A stretch of DNA of 64,000 nt from Halorientalis sp. LT38 (GCF_037031225.1 NZ_JAYEZN010000001.1:1984001-2048000), one strand, 5' to 3'; positions 41,225-50,855 are shown, counted from the stretch's first letter. Notes: a model not told the origin generated them from the letters alone. Numbers and translations are program-made.

Positions 41225-41316
41225 GTGGTCTCGACCGGTACTACCCTCGCCAGGGGGATAAAGAATCGCGGACGGCGGTGTTAGCGGGTGACACCGGTGT
41301 TACCGGGCACCTCGGC

Positions 41317-41838
41317 TCAGTCGTTGCGACGCGGATCGGGGCCACTCGACCCGGGCGGTGTGCCGGTGACCCAGTTTTCCTCGTCGAGGGCGATGCGCGA
41401 GATGACGGCGGCGACCTCCCGGGCGCTCTCCTCGCGGTCGAAGAAGGAGACGTTGCCCAGCGAGTCGCCGACGGTCTTGCTCACCTCCGTGGTCGGGCGG
41501 TCCGCGTCGCCGACGATCTCCTCGACGGCGCGGGTGAGGCGTTCGTCCAGTTCCCGCCGGGCCGGCGCGGCGAGTTGAAAGCCCGCCGGGAGCAGGTCGT
41601 AGGTGACGGCGTAGCCCTCCTCGTATCGTTCGACGCCGAAGAACGGTTCGGCGCTCTCCTGTGCCCGCTCGTACTGCTCGTCTCGGGTGTCCAGGTCCGG
41701 GTACAACGGGACCTCCGACGGCGCGTATCCTGCTGCCACGAACGGGAGTTGGGGGTCGAGCGTGATGTACTTTGTCCGGCAGCCGGGGGGTAAGCCAGCG
41801 TTACGTGCATGGGACTGGCAGGGCACGCCGTTCCACAC
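41317..41838 (-). CDS. Uncharacterised protein (up to 173 aa)
   Basis: Core from about residue 25: YITLDPQLPFVAAGYAPSEVPLYPDLDTRDEQYERAQ, then YAVTYDLLPAGFQLAAPARRELDERLTRAVEEIV and a helical acidic end. No family recognised. The true start is uncertain: the first 20 residues look non-conserved, and GTG at 41739 is an alternative, giving about 140 residues. Confidence 0.55.
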   Translation of the reverse strand: MWNGVPCQSHARNAGLPPGCRTKYITLDPQLPFVAAGYAPSEVPLYPDLDTRDEQYERAQESAEPFFGVERYEEGYAVTYDLLPAGFQLAAPARRELDERLTRAVEEIVGDADRPTTEVSKTVGDSLGNVSFFDREESAREVAAVISRIALDEENWVTGTPPGSSGPDPRRND

Positions 41839-41887
41839 CGCTTTCCGCCCGGGCGCACGCCGCGCGAGCGCGGATGGGGGACATTAC

Positions 41888-41905
41888 CACAACTCCGAAG
41901 TTGTG
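41888..41905. promoter_or_regulatory. Inverted repeat upstream of a leaderless promoter
   Basis: CACAACT-CCGA-AGTTGTG, perfect 7-bp arms, ending 11 bp before the TATA-like TAGTATAT at 41917-41924. The start codon at 41950 falls at the expected transcription start, so the transcript is probably leaderless. The position suits an activator site. Confidence 0.5.
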
Positions 41906-41949
41906 AACGATAGGCCTAGTATATCCCCTCAGATGTCGTATGTTCCCGT

Positions 41950-42423
41950 ATGGCACAAAAGGCCGAAACTGTGGTAGGACGGCGAGTCGGATACGGACAC
42001 CGCCCTGCGTGGGTGTCCGGGATGGGCGCTGGTCTGGCCGGCGGGGCGGTGATGGGCGTGTTGTTCTCGGTCCTGATGACGCCGGTGATCGAGATGGCGA
42101 TCCCCGCGCTCGTGGGACTGAGCGGCGGCGTGGCCGGATGGGTCGTCCACATGTCGATCAGCGCCGTCTTCGGCGTCGTCTTCGCCGCGCTCGTGACGCT
42201 GACGCCGCTGTCCGAGTTCGCCGACCAGCCACTCGCGCTGCTCGGCCTCGGCCTCGCCTACGGTGCCGTCCTCTGGATCGTCGCCGCGGGGATCGTCATG
42301 CCCGTCTGGTTGAGCGCCGTCGGGTTCCCGATGGCACCGCCGGTCCCGAACCTGAGCCCGCTGAGCCTCGGCACGCATCTGGTGTTCGGCGCCGTCGTCG
42401 GCCTGCTCTACCCCTACATCTAG
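41950..42423 (+). CDS. Membrane protein (157 aa)
   Basis: Four membrane helices: GMGAGLAGGAVMGVLFSVLM, IPALVGLSGGVAGWVVHMSISAVFGVVFAALV, LLGLGLAYGAVLWIVAAGIVMPVWL and LGTHLVFGAVVGLLYPYI. The G-x-GAGLAGGAVMG start and the repeated HM-S-S-x-VFG / HLVFGAVVG segments suggest an internal two-fold repeat. Conserved haloarchaeal-type protein of unknown function. Probably controlled from the inverted repeat just upstream. Confidence 0.75.
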   Translation: MAQKAETVVGRRVGYGHRPAWVSGMGAGLAGGAVMGVLFSVLMTPVIEMAIPALVGLSGGVAGWVVHMSISAVFGVVFAALVTLTPLSEFADQPLALLGLGLAYGAVLWIVAAGIVMPVWLSAVGFPMAPPVPNLSPLSLGTHLVFGAVVGLLYPYI

Positions 42424-42495
42424 CGGGGGCGAGCGGCCGTGAGTGAGTCGGCGGGGATCGACACCTCCTTTATCGCGACCCGTAGAGAACGCACC

Positions 42496-43074
42496 ATGTA
42501 CGTCGGTAGATTCGTCGTGATCGCGCCCGACCGCGCCGCGTATCGCGTCTCCTCGCGCTCGTTCCCGAACCGCCGGATCGTCGCCCGCGAGGGCGGAACC
42601 ACGCTCACCGTCGGGCCGACCGACGACGCGCCCGAGACGGATAACCCCTACATCTCCTACAACTGCGTCCGCCAGGTCGACGGCGCGGCAGTCGTCGGCA
42701 ACGGCAGCCACGTCGACCCGATCACCGAGAAGCTGAGTATTGGATACCCCGCCCGGGACGCGCTGGCCGAGTCGCTGCTCGCGCTGGACTACGAGAAAGA
42801 CGACTACGACACGCCCCGGATCGCCGGCGTGCTCGGCGCCGACGGCGAGAGCTACGTCGGGACCGTCCGCAAGGACGCCCTGCTGGTCGAGCAGGTGGAC
42901 GAACCCACCCTCGTCGCGACCTACGAGGAGGACAGTCCGACGCCGTTCGACCTCGGCAGTGAGGACGCCGCCGGCATCGCGAGCGAGGTGTACGACCACG
43001 AGTTCGAACACGCCGTCTGCGCCGCGAGCGTCGTCCGGACCGACGACGGCTTCGAGACCGCGTTCGAGAACTGA
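42496..43074 (+). CDS. purO: Archaeal IMP cyclohydrolase
   Basis: Closes the purine ring in the last step of IMP synthesis; this is the archaeal enzyme unrelated to bacterial PurH. 192 residues: [51 protein letters not shown] and the C-terminal [15 protein letters not shown], all PurO signatures. Start at 42496 matches the family; the frame upstream is intergenic. Confidence 0.93.
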   Translation: MYVGRFVVIAPDRAAYRVSSRSFPNRRIVAREGGTTLTVGPTDDAPETDNPYISYNCVRQVDGAAVVGNGSHVDPITEKLSIGYPARDALAESLLALDYEKDDYDTPRIAGVLGADGESYVGTVRKDALLVEQVDEPTLVATYEEDSPTPFDLGSEDAAGIASEVYDHEFEHAVCAASVVRTDDGFETAFEN

Positions 43075-43083
43075 GCCGCCCCT

Positions 43084-44097
43084 TCAGCGCTCCGCCGCTT
43101 CGAGTTCCGTCCAGTGCTCCGAGACGACCGTGAGGACGGCCTTTAGCCCGCCGAGCACGACGGGACCGAAAAAGAGGCCCATGATGCCGAAGGCGTACGC
43201 ACCGCCGAGGACGCCGACCAGGATCACCGCCGGGTTGAGCCGGGCGTACCGGTCGACGGCGAGCGGGCGGAGGTAGTCGTCGGTGAGCCCGACCACGACG
43301 ACGCTGTAGACGAACAGCGCCAGCGCCGGGACGGGTCGCTCCACGAGGAGGAGATAGACCACGGCCCCGCCCCAGACGGGGATGGCGCCGATCAGCGGGA
43401 CCATCGCGAGCACGACCATCACCGCGGTCCAGAACGCCGCGTTGGGGACGCCGGTGGCGAAGAGTCCGAGGCCGGCGACGACCCCCTGCACCAGCGCGAC
43501 GAAGACGTGCCCGAACAGGACGGCCCAGGTCATGGCGACGAGTTCCGACTCGAGATCCCGCCGGATCGGCTCGGGCAAGGGGACGGTCCGGTGGAGCCAG
43601 TCGACGAACGCCGCGCCGTCCTTCAGCAGGTAGTAGACGACGAATAGCGCCAGCGCGACCCCGATGACGAACGTGGTGATCGTCCCCAGGGCCTCGGTCG
43701 ACCGCGAGAACAGCGCCCGCGCGACGTCCTGTCCCGAGGCGCCGATGGCGCCCGCGAGGTCGACCTCTCGTCCGGTCACCGACGCGATGCGAGCCTCCAG
43801 TTCCGTCAACGGGACCGCCCCGGCGTCGAACCCCCCGAAGATCCGGCGGGCGTCGTCCGCGACCGTCGCGAAGATCAGCGCGAACGGCGCCAGGAAGCCG
43901 ACGACGGCCAGGACGGTCAGCGCGAAGGCGGCCACCGCCGACGGGACGACCGTTTCCAGTCGCCGATGGAGCGGGAAGAGGACGAACGCGACGAGTACGG
44001 CACCGAGGAGGTACTGGATGAACGGCAGCGCGATGAGCAGGGAGAGAAACCCCAGTACGGCGACCAGTCCGAGGAGCGAGCCTTTGCTGCGGTTCAC
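43084..44097 (-). CDS. AI-2E family transporter
   Basis: 337 residues, about eight membrane helices of the AI-2E/PerM family: an N-terminal pair (LLGLVAVLGFLSLLIALPFIQYLLGAVLVAFVLFPLHRRLE), VYYLLKDGAAFVDWLHRTVPLP, ALVQGVVAGLGLFATGVPNAAFWTAVM and VILVGVLGGAYAFGIMGLFFGPVVLG. Members move diverse small solutes or cations; several halophile relatives are linked to Na+/H+ antiport. Convergent with purO. Confidence 0.9.
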   Translation of the reverse strand: MNRSKGSLLGLVAVLGFLSLLIALPFIQYLLGAVLVAFVLFPLHRRLETVVPSAVAAFALTVLAVVGFLAPFALIFATVADDARRIFGGFDAGAVPLTELEARIASVTGREVDLAGAIGASGQDVARALFSRSTEALGTITTFVIGVALALFVVYYLLKDGAAFVDWLHRTVPLPEPIRRDLESELVAMTWAVLFGHVFVALVQGVVAGLGLFATGVPNAAFWTAVMVVLAMVPLIGAIPVWGGAVVYLLLVERPVPALALFVYSVVVVGLTDDYLRPLAVDRYARLNPAVILVGVLGGAYAFGIMGLFFGPVVLGGLKAVLTVVSEHWTELEAAER

Positions 44098-44185
44098 GCC
44101 CCCGTTTCAACGTTCGGGGGCTTAATACCTCGACGGCCGCGCCCGGCGGCCAGCACTTAACCCGCTCCGGTGACTCCGGTCCCGT

Positions 44186-44845
44186 ATGCGACTCGCCGTC
44201 GTCTCCGACATTCACGCGAATCTCGTGGCGTTCGAGGCGGTGCTCGACGATATGCCGGCCGTCGACGGCTACCTCTGTGCGGGTGACGTGGTCGGCTACG
44301 GCCCCTGGCCCGCCGAGTGCGTCGAGCGCGTGCGCGACCTCGGCGCCCCGACGATCATGGGCAACCACGACCGCGCGGTCGCCACCGAGACCGGCTTCGG
44401 GTTCAACAGCATGGCCGATGCCGGCGTCCGCTACGCCAGCGAGCACCTTTCTGCCGGCCAGGTCGAGTGGCTCCGCGGCCTCCCCAACGACCGGATCGAA
44501 CACGACGGCCGCGTCAAGATCGTCCACGGCCACCCCGACGACCCCGACCGCTACACCTACCCCGGCCTCTTCTCGCCCGACATGCTCGACGAGGAGGACG
44601 TCCTGATCATGGGCCACACGCACGTCCAGGCCCACGAGACCTACGACGAGGGGATCCTGCTGAACCCCGGCAGCGTCGGCCAGCCCCGCGATCAGGACCC
44701 CCGCGCGGCCTACTCGATCCTCGACCTCGATTCGATGACCGTCGAGGAGCACCGCGTCGAGTACGACATCGAGCGCGTGATCGACGCCGTCCGGGACGCG
44801 GACCTGCCCGCGAAGATCGGCAAACGGCTCCGGAACGGGCGGTAG
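44186..44845 (+). CDS. Metallophosphoesterase (YfcE/MJ0936-like)
   Basis: 219 residues with all metal-binding motifs of the calcineurin-like fold: SDIHANL (8-14), GDVVGYGP, GNHDRAV, VHGHPDDP and MGHTHVQA. Close to small stand-alone phosphodiesterases. LNPGSVGQPRD is the usual late motif. Substrate unknown. Confidence 0.9.
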   Translation: MRLAVVSDIHANLVAFEAVLDDMPAVDGYLCAGDVVGYGPWPAECVERVRDLGAPTIMGNHDRAVATETGFGFNSMADAGVRYASEHLSAGQVEWLRGLPNDRIEHDGRVKIVHGHPDDPDRYTYPGLFSPDMLDEEDVLIMGHTHVQAHETYDEGILLNPGSVGQPRDQDPRAAYSILDLDSMTVEEHRVEYDIERVIDAVRDADLPAKIGKRLRNGR

Positions 44846-44857
44846 CCAGTCGCCGCG

Positions 44858-46549
44858 TCAGGACCGGAATCGGGCCAAGACGAGAGAACAGATCACCGCC
44901 AGGGCGGCGAGCGGGGCGGCGACGCCGAAGCCTGCGCCGTCACCAGTCGTGGTCCTCGCCGCTGCGGGTGAATCCTCGGTTCCAGCGTCCGTCGACGGGC
45001 CCGTGGTCTCGGGCGCGGCCGTCTCGTCCGTGGTCGATACCCTCGTTTCGGTCTCCGGTGACTCCGCCTGCTCGGTCGGAGACGTGGGCTGGTCGACGGT
45101 CCGGTCCGGCGTCGCGGTCGAGGGGGTTGACGGCGGGGCGGTCGACGCGTTCGCGTCGCTGAACCTGACCGGCTGTCGGTCGATCTCGTCGTGGATCGTG
45201 AGGTTCGCTTCGAACTCCTGCCCGCTCCACCTGACGGTCCCGTTATCCAACACCAGCCGGTCGGTCCGCAGACCGACGTACAGCGTCCTGTTGAGGTAGT
45301 CGCGTGCGACGACCAGCCCGTCGTTGCGGTAGGTGTCCCGGAGCTCGATCCGGGCACCGGAATCTCCGGCGATCCCGAACCTCACCGGATTTCCGGGGAC
45401 GGTGGACAGTTCCCGGTCGGCGGCGACGTCGAGGAACGCCTTCGCGTATCGGTCCGACCCGTCGTACCGGGTCGCCGCGGCTTCGAGCGGCCCGAACAGG
45501 CTGGAACTCTCGATCTCGTAGACCAGCGCCGATCCGTTCGCCACGGAGTCGTCGTCCGCGAGCGTGTCGTTGCCGATGGCTCGTCGGAGGTCACCCGCTG
45601 TGGCGTTCTCGAGCGTGTCGGACTGGCCCGTCCAGGACTCGAAGTCCGCGACGGCAGTCTCCGTGACAGACAGCGAGTGGGTGTCGAGCGTGTGGTCGTT
45701 CTTGCGGACCGCGACGTCGTACTCGCCGGCCGGGAGCGGGTCGTCGCCACCCGGTGCGTCGTCGAGCGTGATCTCGGTGAGCGAATCGACAGGCTCACCG
45801 ACGGTCAACCCTTCGCGGGTCCAGTAGGTGCTCCCGTGACCGTCATTCGGGGCGTTGCGGCCCACCAGGTGGGTGTTCACCACGAGGGTGACGAGTCCGT
45901 CGTCGTTCACGTCCTCGACGTCGACGGAGAGCGACAGGTCCTCGCCCGTGAGGCGGACGCGTGCCTCGTCAATCTCATGCAGTTGGATTGGAACGTCGAC
46001 GACGCCGGATCGTGCGGTCTCGTCCGACCCCCCACGCAAGATCAGCGCGTCGATGCAATCGGATTCGAGAACAGTCACGACGTCGTCCGCGGTCGCACCA
46101 CCACCGGTCTCGAACCTGATCTCGTGATCGTCCGTGGGGATGTATGCGTCCGAGAAATTCGCCGTGATGGTCGCGTTTCGGTCGCGGACTCGCATCCGGA
46201 CGCCGTCGTCCGTGCGAGTGAGGTTCGTGATCGCGGGGTCGTCAGTATTGAGTTCGTCGTCGAACACGGTGAACAGGTGATCGGCGTCTAGATCGGCAGC
46301 CGTGACCGTCACGTCGAAGGGCGCCCGGTTCGCCGTCAGTGTGAGCGGGTTGATCCCCGCTTCCGGAGGACACCCGTCGACCCCTTCATGTTCGAAGATC
46401 GCGTCCAGTTCGGTCGCGTTCGATGCATCACCGTCGTCGTTGCCCGCACCGGTATGTGCCGCGGCCGGTGCTGTAGCAACGACCGTCACGCTCGCCAGCG
46501 CGAGCGCACAGAGGGTCAGGGCGACTACGTGCTGTCGTGTCGTACTCAT
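44858..46549 (-). CDS. Secreted surface protein with PGF-CTERM-type anchor
   Basis: 563 residues. Sec signal VALTLCALALASVTVVATAPAAAH; several beta domains (VTVTAADLDADHLFTVFDDE, DEARVRLTGEDLSLSVDVEDVN, ELRDTYRNDGLVVARDYLNRTLYVGLR); a Thr/Pro/Glu-rich linker suited to glycosylation; and a C-terminal GAGFGVAAPLAALAVICSLV-LARFR, the PGF-CTERM sorting layout used by archaeosortase A. It resembles haloarchaeal BGTF-type surface proteins. Start 46549 gives the signal peptide at the N-terminus; the longer frame does not. Confidence 0.82.
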   Translation of the reverse strand: MSTTRQHVVALTLCALALASVTVVATAPAAAHTGAGNDDGDASNATELDAIFEHEGVDGCPPEAGINPLTLTANRAPFDVTVTAADLDADHLFTVFDDELNTDDPAITNLTRTDDGVRMRVRDRNATITANFSDAYIPTDDHEIRFETGGGATADDVVTVLESDCIDALILRGGSDETARSGVVDVPIQLHEIDEARVRLTGEDLSLSVDVEDVNDDGLVTLVVNTHLVGRNAPNDGHGSTYWTREGLTVGEPVDSLTEITLDDAPGGDDPLPAGEYDVAVRKNDHTLDTHSLSVTETAVADFESWTGQSDTLENATAGDLRRAIGNDTLADDDSVANGSALVYEIESSSLFGPLEAAATRYDGSDRYAKAFLDVAADRELSTVPGNPVRFGIAGDSGARIELRDTYRNDGLVVARDYLNRTLYVGLRTDRLVLDNGTVRWSGQEFEANLTIHDEIDRQPVRFSDANASTAPPSTPSTATPDRTVDQPTSPTEQAESPETETRVSTTDETAAPETTGPSTDAGTEDSPAAARTTTGDGAGFGVAAPLAALAVICSLVLARFRS

Positions 46550-46667
46550 GTCTCTCACCCACCCGGAGGGCGTTTCGTTCAGGGTGGTCGGTCGAGAAAC
46601 TATCCAGGCGGTACGAATGTCTTTTGGTGTCAATCCGACTGACAGAACGAGTGAAACGATCCGACGC

Positions 46668-47858
46668 TCAGTTGTCGAAGACGGTCTGGATGTGGCCCAG
46701 CGCCTCCTCGCCGTTCTCCCAGTCGACGAAGACGGCAACGGAGGTCGCGCTCGTGATCACGTCGTGGACGTTGATGCGCTCGTCGGCCAGCGGCGCGACG
46801 ATCTGATTGACGATGCCGGGTTCGGTCTGGAGTTCGCCGCCGGTGACACGGATGACCGCGTAGGGGTCGTCGACGGTGACCGAGGAGAGCGTGCTGGAGT
46901 CGACGACCTCGTCGTGCAGCAGGGTCTCCGCTTCTTCGGCGTGTTCCTCGTCGATGTAGAAGGTGATCGAATCCATCCCCGAGGAGACCGCGTCCACGTT
47001 GATGCCGGCGTCCGCGAGCGCCGTCGACAGCGTCGCGAGGATGCCGGGTTCGTTGCGGACCGCGCGACCGGCGACGGTGAGACAGGCCAGGCGGTCCTCT
47101 TGCATGTCGATGAGGTTCTCGAACTGCCCCTCGATGGAGGTGCCGCCGGTCATGATGTCGCCGTGCTGGTAGTGGACGACGCGGACGCTCATGCCCTCCT
47201 TCTTGTAGGTCAGCGCGCTCGGGGCGACGACCTCCGCGCCGCGGAAGGAGAGGTTTCGGAGCTCGTCGACGGTGATCTCCCCGACGTTGCGCGCGCCCTC
47301 GACGACGCGGGGGTCGCCGGTCATGACGCCCTCGACGTCGGTCACGATGACGACCTCGTCTGCGTCCATGTACTTCCCGAGCATGACGGCGGTGGTGTCC
47401 GAGCCGCCGCGCCCGAGCGTGGTCACGTTGCCGGCGTGATCCTGCGCGAGGAAGCCGGTGATGACGGGGACGACGTCGTCGTTGTGCATCTGCTCGGCCA
47501 GGACCTTCGCGCGCCGGGTCGTCTCGGCGACGTCGACCTCGCCGTGTTCGTCCGTGATGACCGGCCAGTCGTCGCTCCCGGGTTCGAGGAAGACGGCGTT
47601 GACCCCGCGGGCCGACAGCGCGCCCTTCAGCATCCGGACGGAGGTGCGCTCGCCCATGCTGACGATTTCTGCCCTGTCCGCCTCGTCGGCCTCGTACTGG
47701 ATCTCGTCGAGCAGAAAGTCCGTCGTCGACCCCATCGCGCTGGCGACCACGGCCACCTCGTTGCCCTCCTCGACGGCCGCGGCGATGGAATCGGCGGCCC
47801 GGTTGACCCGGTCGCCGTTCCCCAGACTCGTCCCGCCGAACTTCGCGACTACGCGCAT
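46668..47858 (-). CDS. lysC: Aspartate kinase
   Basis: Phosphorylates aspartate, the first step toward threonine, methionine and, in many organisms, lysine. 396 residues: MRVVAKFGGTSLGN, VVASAMGSTTDFL, TLGRGGSDTTAVMLGKYM, IVTDVEGVMTGDPRVV, then two ACT domains (ACLTVAGRAVRNEPGILATL and YAVIRVTGGELQTEPGIVNQI) for feedback control. Start 47858 matches the family; the long frame upstream is a shadow of the divergent acetyltransferase. Confidence 0.93.
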   Translation of the reverse strand: MRVVAKFGGTSLGNGDRVNRAADSIAAAVEEGNEVAVVASAMGSTTDFLLDEIQYEADEADRAEIVSMGERTSVRMLKGALSARGVNAVFLEPGSDDWPVITDEHGEVDVAETTRRAKVLAEQMHNDDVVPVITGFLAQDHAGNVTTLGRGGSDTTAVMLGKYMDADEVVIVTDVEGVMTGDPRVVEGARNVGEITVDELRNLSFRGAEVVAPSALTYKKEGMSVRVVHYQHGDIMTGGTSIEGQFENLIDMQEDRLACLTVAGRAVRNEPGILATLSTALADAGINVDAVSSGMDSITFYIDEEHAEEAETLLHDEVVDSSTLSSVTVDDPYAVIRVTGGELQTEPGIVNQIVAPLADERINVHDVITSATSVAVFVDWENGEEALGHIQTVFDN

Positions 47859-48011
47859 GCGATCACCGTCGGGTGTGTGTATGCGTCGCTCATGTGCTGG
47901 CGTTGACCAGCCCCCGGGATAACTGTGTTCATTGGTGCCGGCGGCCGCTATCGGCGGGTTCACGGCGCCGTCCGGAGCAACTATTTTCCCCCGAGAGCCC
48001 CACCTGCGACC

Positions 48012-48395
48012 ATGGACCTCCGTGACGCCGTGGAGGCTGACGCCGGCCGACTCGCCGAGTTGACCGGCGCGCCCACCGACGTGACCCGCAACCTCGTCCA
48101 CGACCGGACGGTCCGGGTCGCCGAACGCGACGACGACGTCGTCGGGTTCGTCAGCTACGACGCCCGCACCGACACCGTCCACGTCACGCAACTCGAGGGC
48201 GAACCCGCCGTCTGTGACCGCCTGCTCGAAGAACCCGTCCGCTTCGCCCGACGCGAGGGCATGGCCGTCGAGTTGATCGTCCCGGAACCCGACGAGATCG
48301 CGCGGACCGCCGCCGCCGACGCAGGCTTCGAGGAGGTCGGCCCCGGACCCGTCTTCGAGGGGACGGCGACCGTGAAGTTCCGGCTGGAGGACTGA
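48012..48395 (+). CDS. GNAT-type N-acetyltransferase-like protein
   Basis: 127 residues. MDLRDAVEADAGRLAELTG, VGFVSYDARTDTVHVTQLEG, CDRLLEEPVRFARREGMAVELIV and AAADAGFEEVGPGPVFEG follow the GNAT order (splayed strand, then the acetyl-CoA helix). The Q/RxxGxG/A loop is not classical here, so acetyl-CoA binding is not certain. Convergent with polD1, stop codons abutting. Confidence 0.75.
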   Translation: MDLRDAVEADAGRLAELTGAPTDVTRNLVHDRTVRVAERDDDVVGFVSYDARTDTVHVTQLEGEPAVCDRLLEEPVRFARREGMAVELIVPEPDEIARTAAADAGFEEVGPGPVFEGTATVKFRLED

Positions 48396-50030
48396 TCAGG
48401 CGAACTTCCGGATCGTCAGGTCGAGCGTGTCCAGGTCGACGATGGGCGCCATCGCACAGTCCGGGTCGATGTTGACGCTCTCCTGGAAGGCGGTCTGGGC
48501 CTGCCAGCAGCCGGAGTTGATCGTCAGGACGTTGTGGTACTTGCCGTAGCCGAACTTGTGGACGTGGCCGGCGTGGAACACGTCCGGCACCTCGTCGATG
48601 ACGAGGTGGTCTTTGGCCTCCGGGGCCAGCCGTGTGTGACCGCCGTACTGCGGGGCGACGTGGCGTTTCTTCAGGAGCTGGTACATCGCCTTGTGCGGCT
48701 CGTCGTAGGTGGCCGTCTCGTCGGGCGTCTCGGCGATCACCTCGTCGAGCGAGACGCCGTGGTACATGAGGACGGAGACGCCCTCGACGTCGACCGTCGA
48801 GGGGTTCGAGGTGATCCGGCAGTCGTGGGCCGACATGATCTCCCGCAGTTCCTCGTCGAAGGCAGGCTGGGGTTCGGCCAGCCGGACGGCGTCGTGGTTG
48901 CCGGGGATCATGACGACCTCCATGTCGCCCGGCACCTCCTTCAGGTACTCCGAGAACTCGCGGTACTGGTCGTAGATGTCGACGACGTCGAGTTCCTCGT
49001 CCTGGTCGGGGTAGACGCCGACGCCCTCGACCATGTCGCCGGCCAAAAGCAGGTACTCGACGCGGTCGGCCTCCTCGGTGTGGAGCCACTCGGTGAACCG
49101 CGACCAGGCCTCGGCCATGAACTCCTGGCTGCCGACGTGCACGTCGCTGATGAGGGCCGCGCTCACCTCCCGGTCGGCCGTCGAGGGCTTGTAAGTGCGT
49201 GGGATCTCCGGGAAGTGGATCGAATCGACGAAGAGGATGCCGTCGCCATCGGAGTTGTCGTCCGACAGCGTGCCCTCGACGGCTATCACCTCGTCGAACA
49301 GCAACTCGCCGACCAGGTCGGCGATGTCCCGGTCTTTCATCACCAGACAGGGATAGACCCCGTTGGTGTCTTCGAGTTCGATCAGCCAGTGGCCGCTGGC
49401 GGTCGAGCGGATGTCCGAGACCATGCCGACGATGGCGGCCTCGCTCCCGCCGGCCATCGAGGAGAGGGCGTCGGTCGGTCGGTGGTTGATCCGGCCGCGC
49501 AACTGGCGGCTGAGTCGCTCGTAGCGGTCCCGGAACACGTCCACGAAGTCGCCGTACTCGCCCGTCCCCGTCGACTGGCCGGTCATGTCACCCCGGATCT
49601 CGACTGACTGCAGCGAGGTGTCGATGGACCGCTCACCGGTCGAGCCGGCACTCCGAGCGCCGCCCGCACCGGGAGGTTCGGCGACCGTCGACCCCCCCGT
49701 TTCGGGTGGAACGTCGGTCGCGGATTCCGGTGACGTGGCCGCCGCGGTTCCAGTCGAAACAGAGGGGTCTGGATCGGTCGGCCCGTCGGCGGCATCGGTC
49801 GCAGCGGCATCGGCGCTAGCGTGTTTGGATCGTCCGCTATCGGCGTCGAGCGCGGATTTGACGTGTTCGACGGAGAGCTTGATCGCGTCGTCGGGCGCGG
49901 TTTCGAGTGCCCGTTCCATCGTCCCGACTGGATCCGCTGCGTTCGCCAGGAGGGTGACCGCTTCGCGGTCTGCGTTGTACCCGCGCGAAGCGAGGGCGCT
50001 GACGATGCGAGCGGACGTCTCCTGAGGCAC
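48396..50030 (-). CDS. polD1: DNA polymerase D small subunit (DP1)
   Basis: 544 residues. An N-terminal helical domain (RIVSALASRGYNADREAVTLL), a long acidic linker (residues about 65-150), an OB fold (AIVGMVSDIRSTASGHWLIELED) and a phosphoesterase domain with ALISDVHVGSQEF, LLLAGDMVEGVG, VVMIPGNHDAVRL, LMYHGVSLDEV and FHAGHVHKFGYGKY, where metal ligands are retained; this gives the 3'-5' proofreading nuclease. The linker DNA contains two ORB-like sequences (49693-49711 and 49748-49767). Part of the replication gene neighbourhood of oriC. Confidence 0.95.
   Translation of the reverse strand: MPQETSARIVSALASRGYNADREAVTLLANAADPVGTMERALETAPDDAIKLSVEHVKSALDADSGRSKHASADAAATDAADGPTDPDPSVSTGTAAATSPESATDVPPETGGSTVAEPPGAGGARSAGSTGERSIDTSLQSVEIRGDMTGQSTGTGEYGDFVDVFRDRYERLSRQLRGRINHRPTDALSSMAGGSEAAIVGMVSDIRSTASGHWLIELEDTNGVYPCLVMKDRDIADLVGELLFDEVIAVEGTLSDDNSDGDGILFVDSIHFPEIPRTYKPSTADREVSAALISDVHVGSQEFMAEAWSRFTEWLHTEEADRVEYLLLAGDMVEGVGVYPDQDEELDVVDIYDQYREFSEYLKEVPGDMEVVMIPGNHDAVRLAEPQPAFDEELREIMSAHDCRITSNPSTVDVEGVSVLMYHGVSLDEVIAETPDETATYDEPHKAMYQLLKKRHVAPQYGGHTRLAPEAKDHLVIDEVPDVFHAGHVHKFGYGKYHNVLTINSGCWQAQTAFQESVNIDPDCAMAPIVDLDTLDLTIRKFA
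49693..49711 (-). promoter_or_regulatory. ORB-like sequence inside polD1
   Basis: Reverse strand TTCCACCCGAAACGGGGGG, 17 of 20 positions like the origin ORB consensus YTCCASYYGAAACRRAGGGG, within the low-complexity linker of polD1. Confidence 0.4.
49748..49767 (+). promoter_or_regulatory. ORB-like sequence inside polD1, full consensus match
   Basis: TTCCAGTCGAAACAGAGGGG agrees with YTCCASYYGAAACRRAGGGG at every position, in the polD1 linker 2.7 kb from the origin. It is as good a match as those in oriC itself. Confidence 0.55.
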
Positions 50031-50140
50031 GAATTTACAGTGCGACCGACGTATCTAAAGCGTGTCGAAGGGGTGAGCTGCCCGCAACCACCGGCGGGCA
50101 GGCAGAAAGTTGAAGCGACCGGTGGCACAAATCGGTAGCA

Positions 50141-50830
50141 ATGACCGAGCCACGCGGCGACGACGGTCGGCGGGGGCCGAATCCCCCCGAAGACGACGAG
50201 CGAGGGGGGTCCTTTCTCGACGACTTCGCTACGAGCGTTCTGGCGGTCGTCGGCATCGGCGTCCTGCTGTTCGCCGTCAGCGGCGTCTGGCCGCCGATGG
50301 TCGCCATCGAGAGCGGCAGCATGGAGCCGAACATCGGGACGGGTGACCTGGTCTTCGTCATGGACGAGGAGCGCTTCCCCAGCGACAGGGCTGTGGGGCA
50401 GACGAACGTCGCGACGGTCTACAGCAGCAACGACTCGGACTTCCGGAAGTTCAACAAGCCGGGCGACGTGATCATCTACGAGCCGAACGGCAACGACCGC
50501 GCCACGCCCGTGATCCACCGGGCGATATTCCAGGTCGAGGATGGAGAGAACTGGTACGACAGGGCCGACCCGGCCCACCTCCCGGACGACGTGAACTCGT
50601 GTGACGACCTGGAGTACTGTCCCGCGAACTACACCGGGTTCATCACCCGCGGCGACAACGAGGGGACGAACAAACACTACGACCAGGTGCAGGGCGTCTC
50701 CAAGCCCGTCAAGGCCGACTGGGTGATCGGCACCGCCGAGTTCCGGATGCCCGGCCTCGGCTGGCTCCGCCTGAACTTCGCCGCGTTGCCCTCGACCGGG
50801 ACCGTCGACGCCGCCGAGATCGCGGCCTGA
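50141..50830 (+). CDS. Signal peptidase I (Sec11-type)
   Basis: 229 residues. Membrane helix ATSVLAVVGIGVLLFAVSGVW, catalytic Ser60 in ESGSMEPNIGTGD and His126 in PVIHRAIF, then FITRGDNEGTNKHYDQ. Ser-His type of archaea/ER. It lacks the extra C-terminal helices of the SipW-type enzyme at 25987 and has an insertion (VYSSNDSDFRKFNKPGDVIIYEPNG). Probably the housekeeping signal peptidase. Divergent from polD1, convergent with orc1. Confidence 0.9.
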   Translation: MTEPRGDDGRRGPNPPEDDERGGSFLDDFATSVLAVVGIGVLLFAVSGVWPPMVAIESGSMEPNIGTGDLVFVMDEERFPSDRAVGQTNVATVYSSNDSDFRKFNKPGDVIIYEPNGNDRATPVIHRAIFQVEDGENWYDRADPAHLPDDVNSCDDLEYCPANYTGFITRGDNEGTNKHYDQVQGVSKPVKADWVIGTAEFRMPGLGWLRLNFAALPSTGTVDAAEIAA

Positions 50831-50855
50831 GGGAGTACCGAGTCGACTACGGTTC

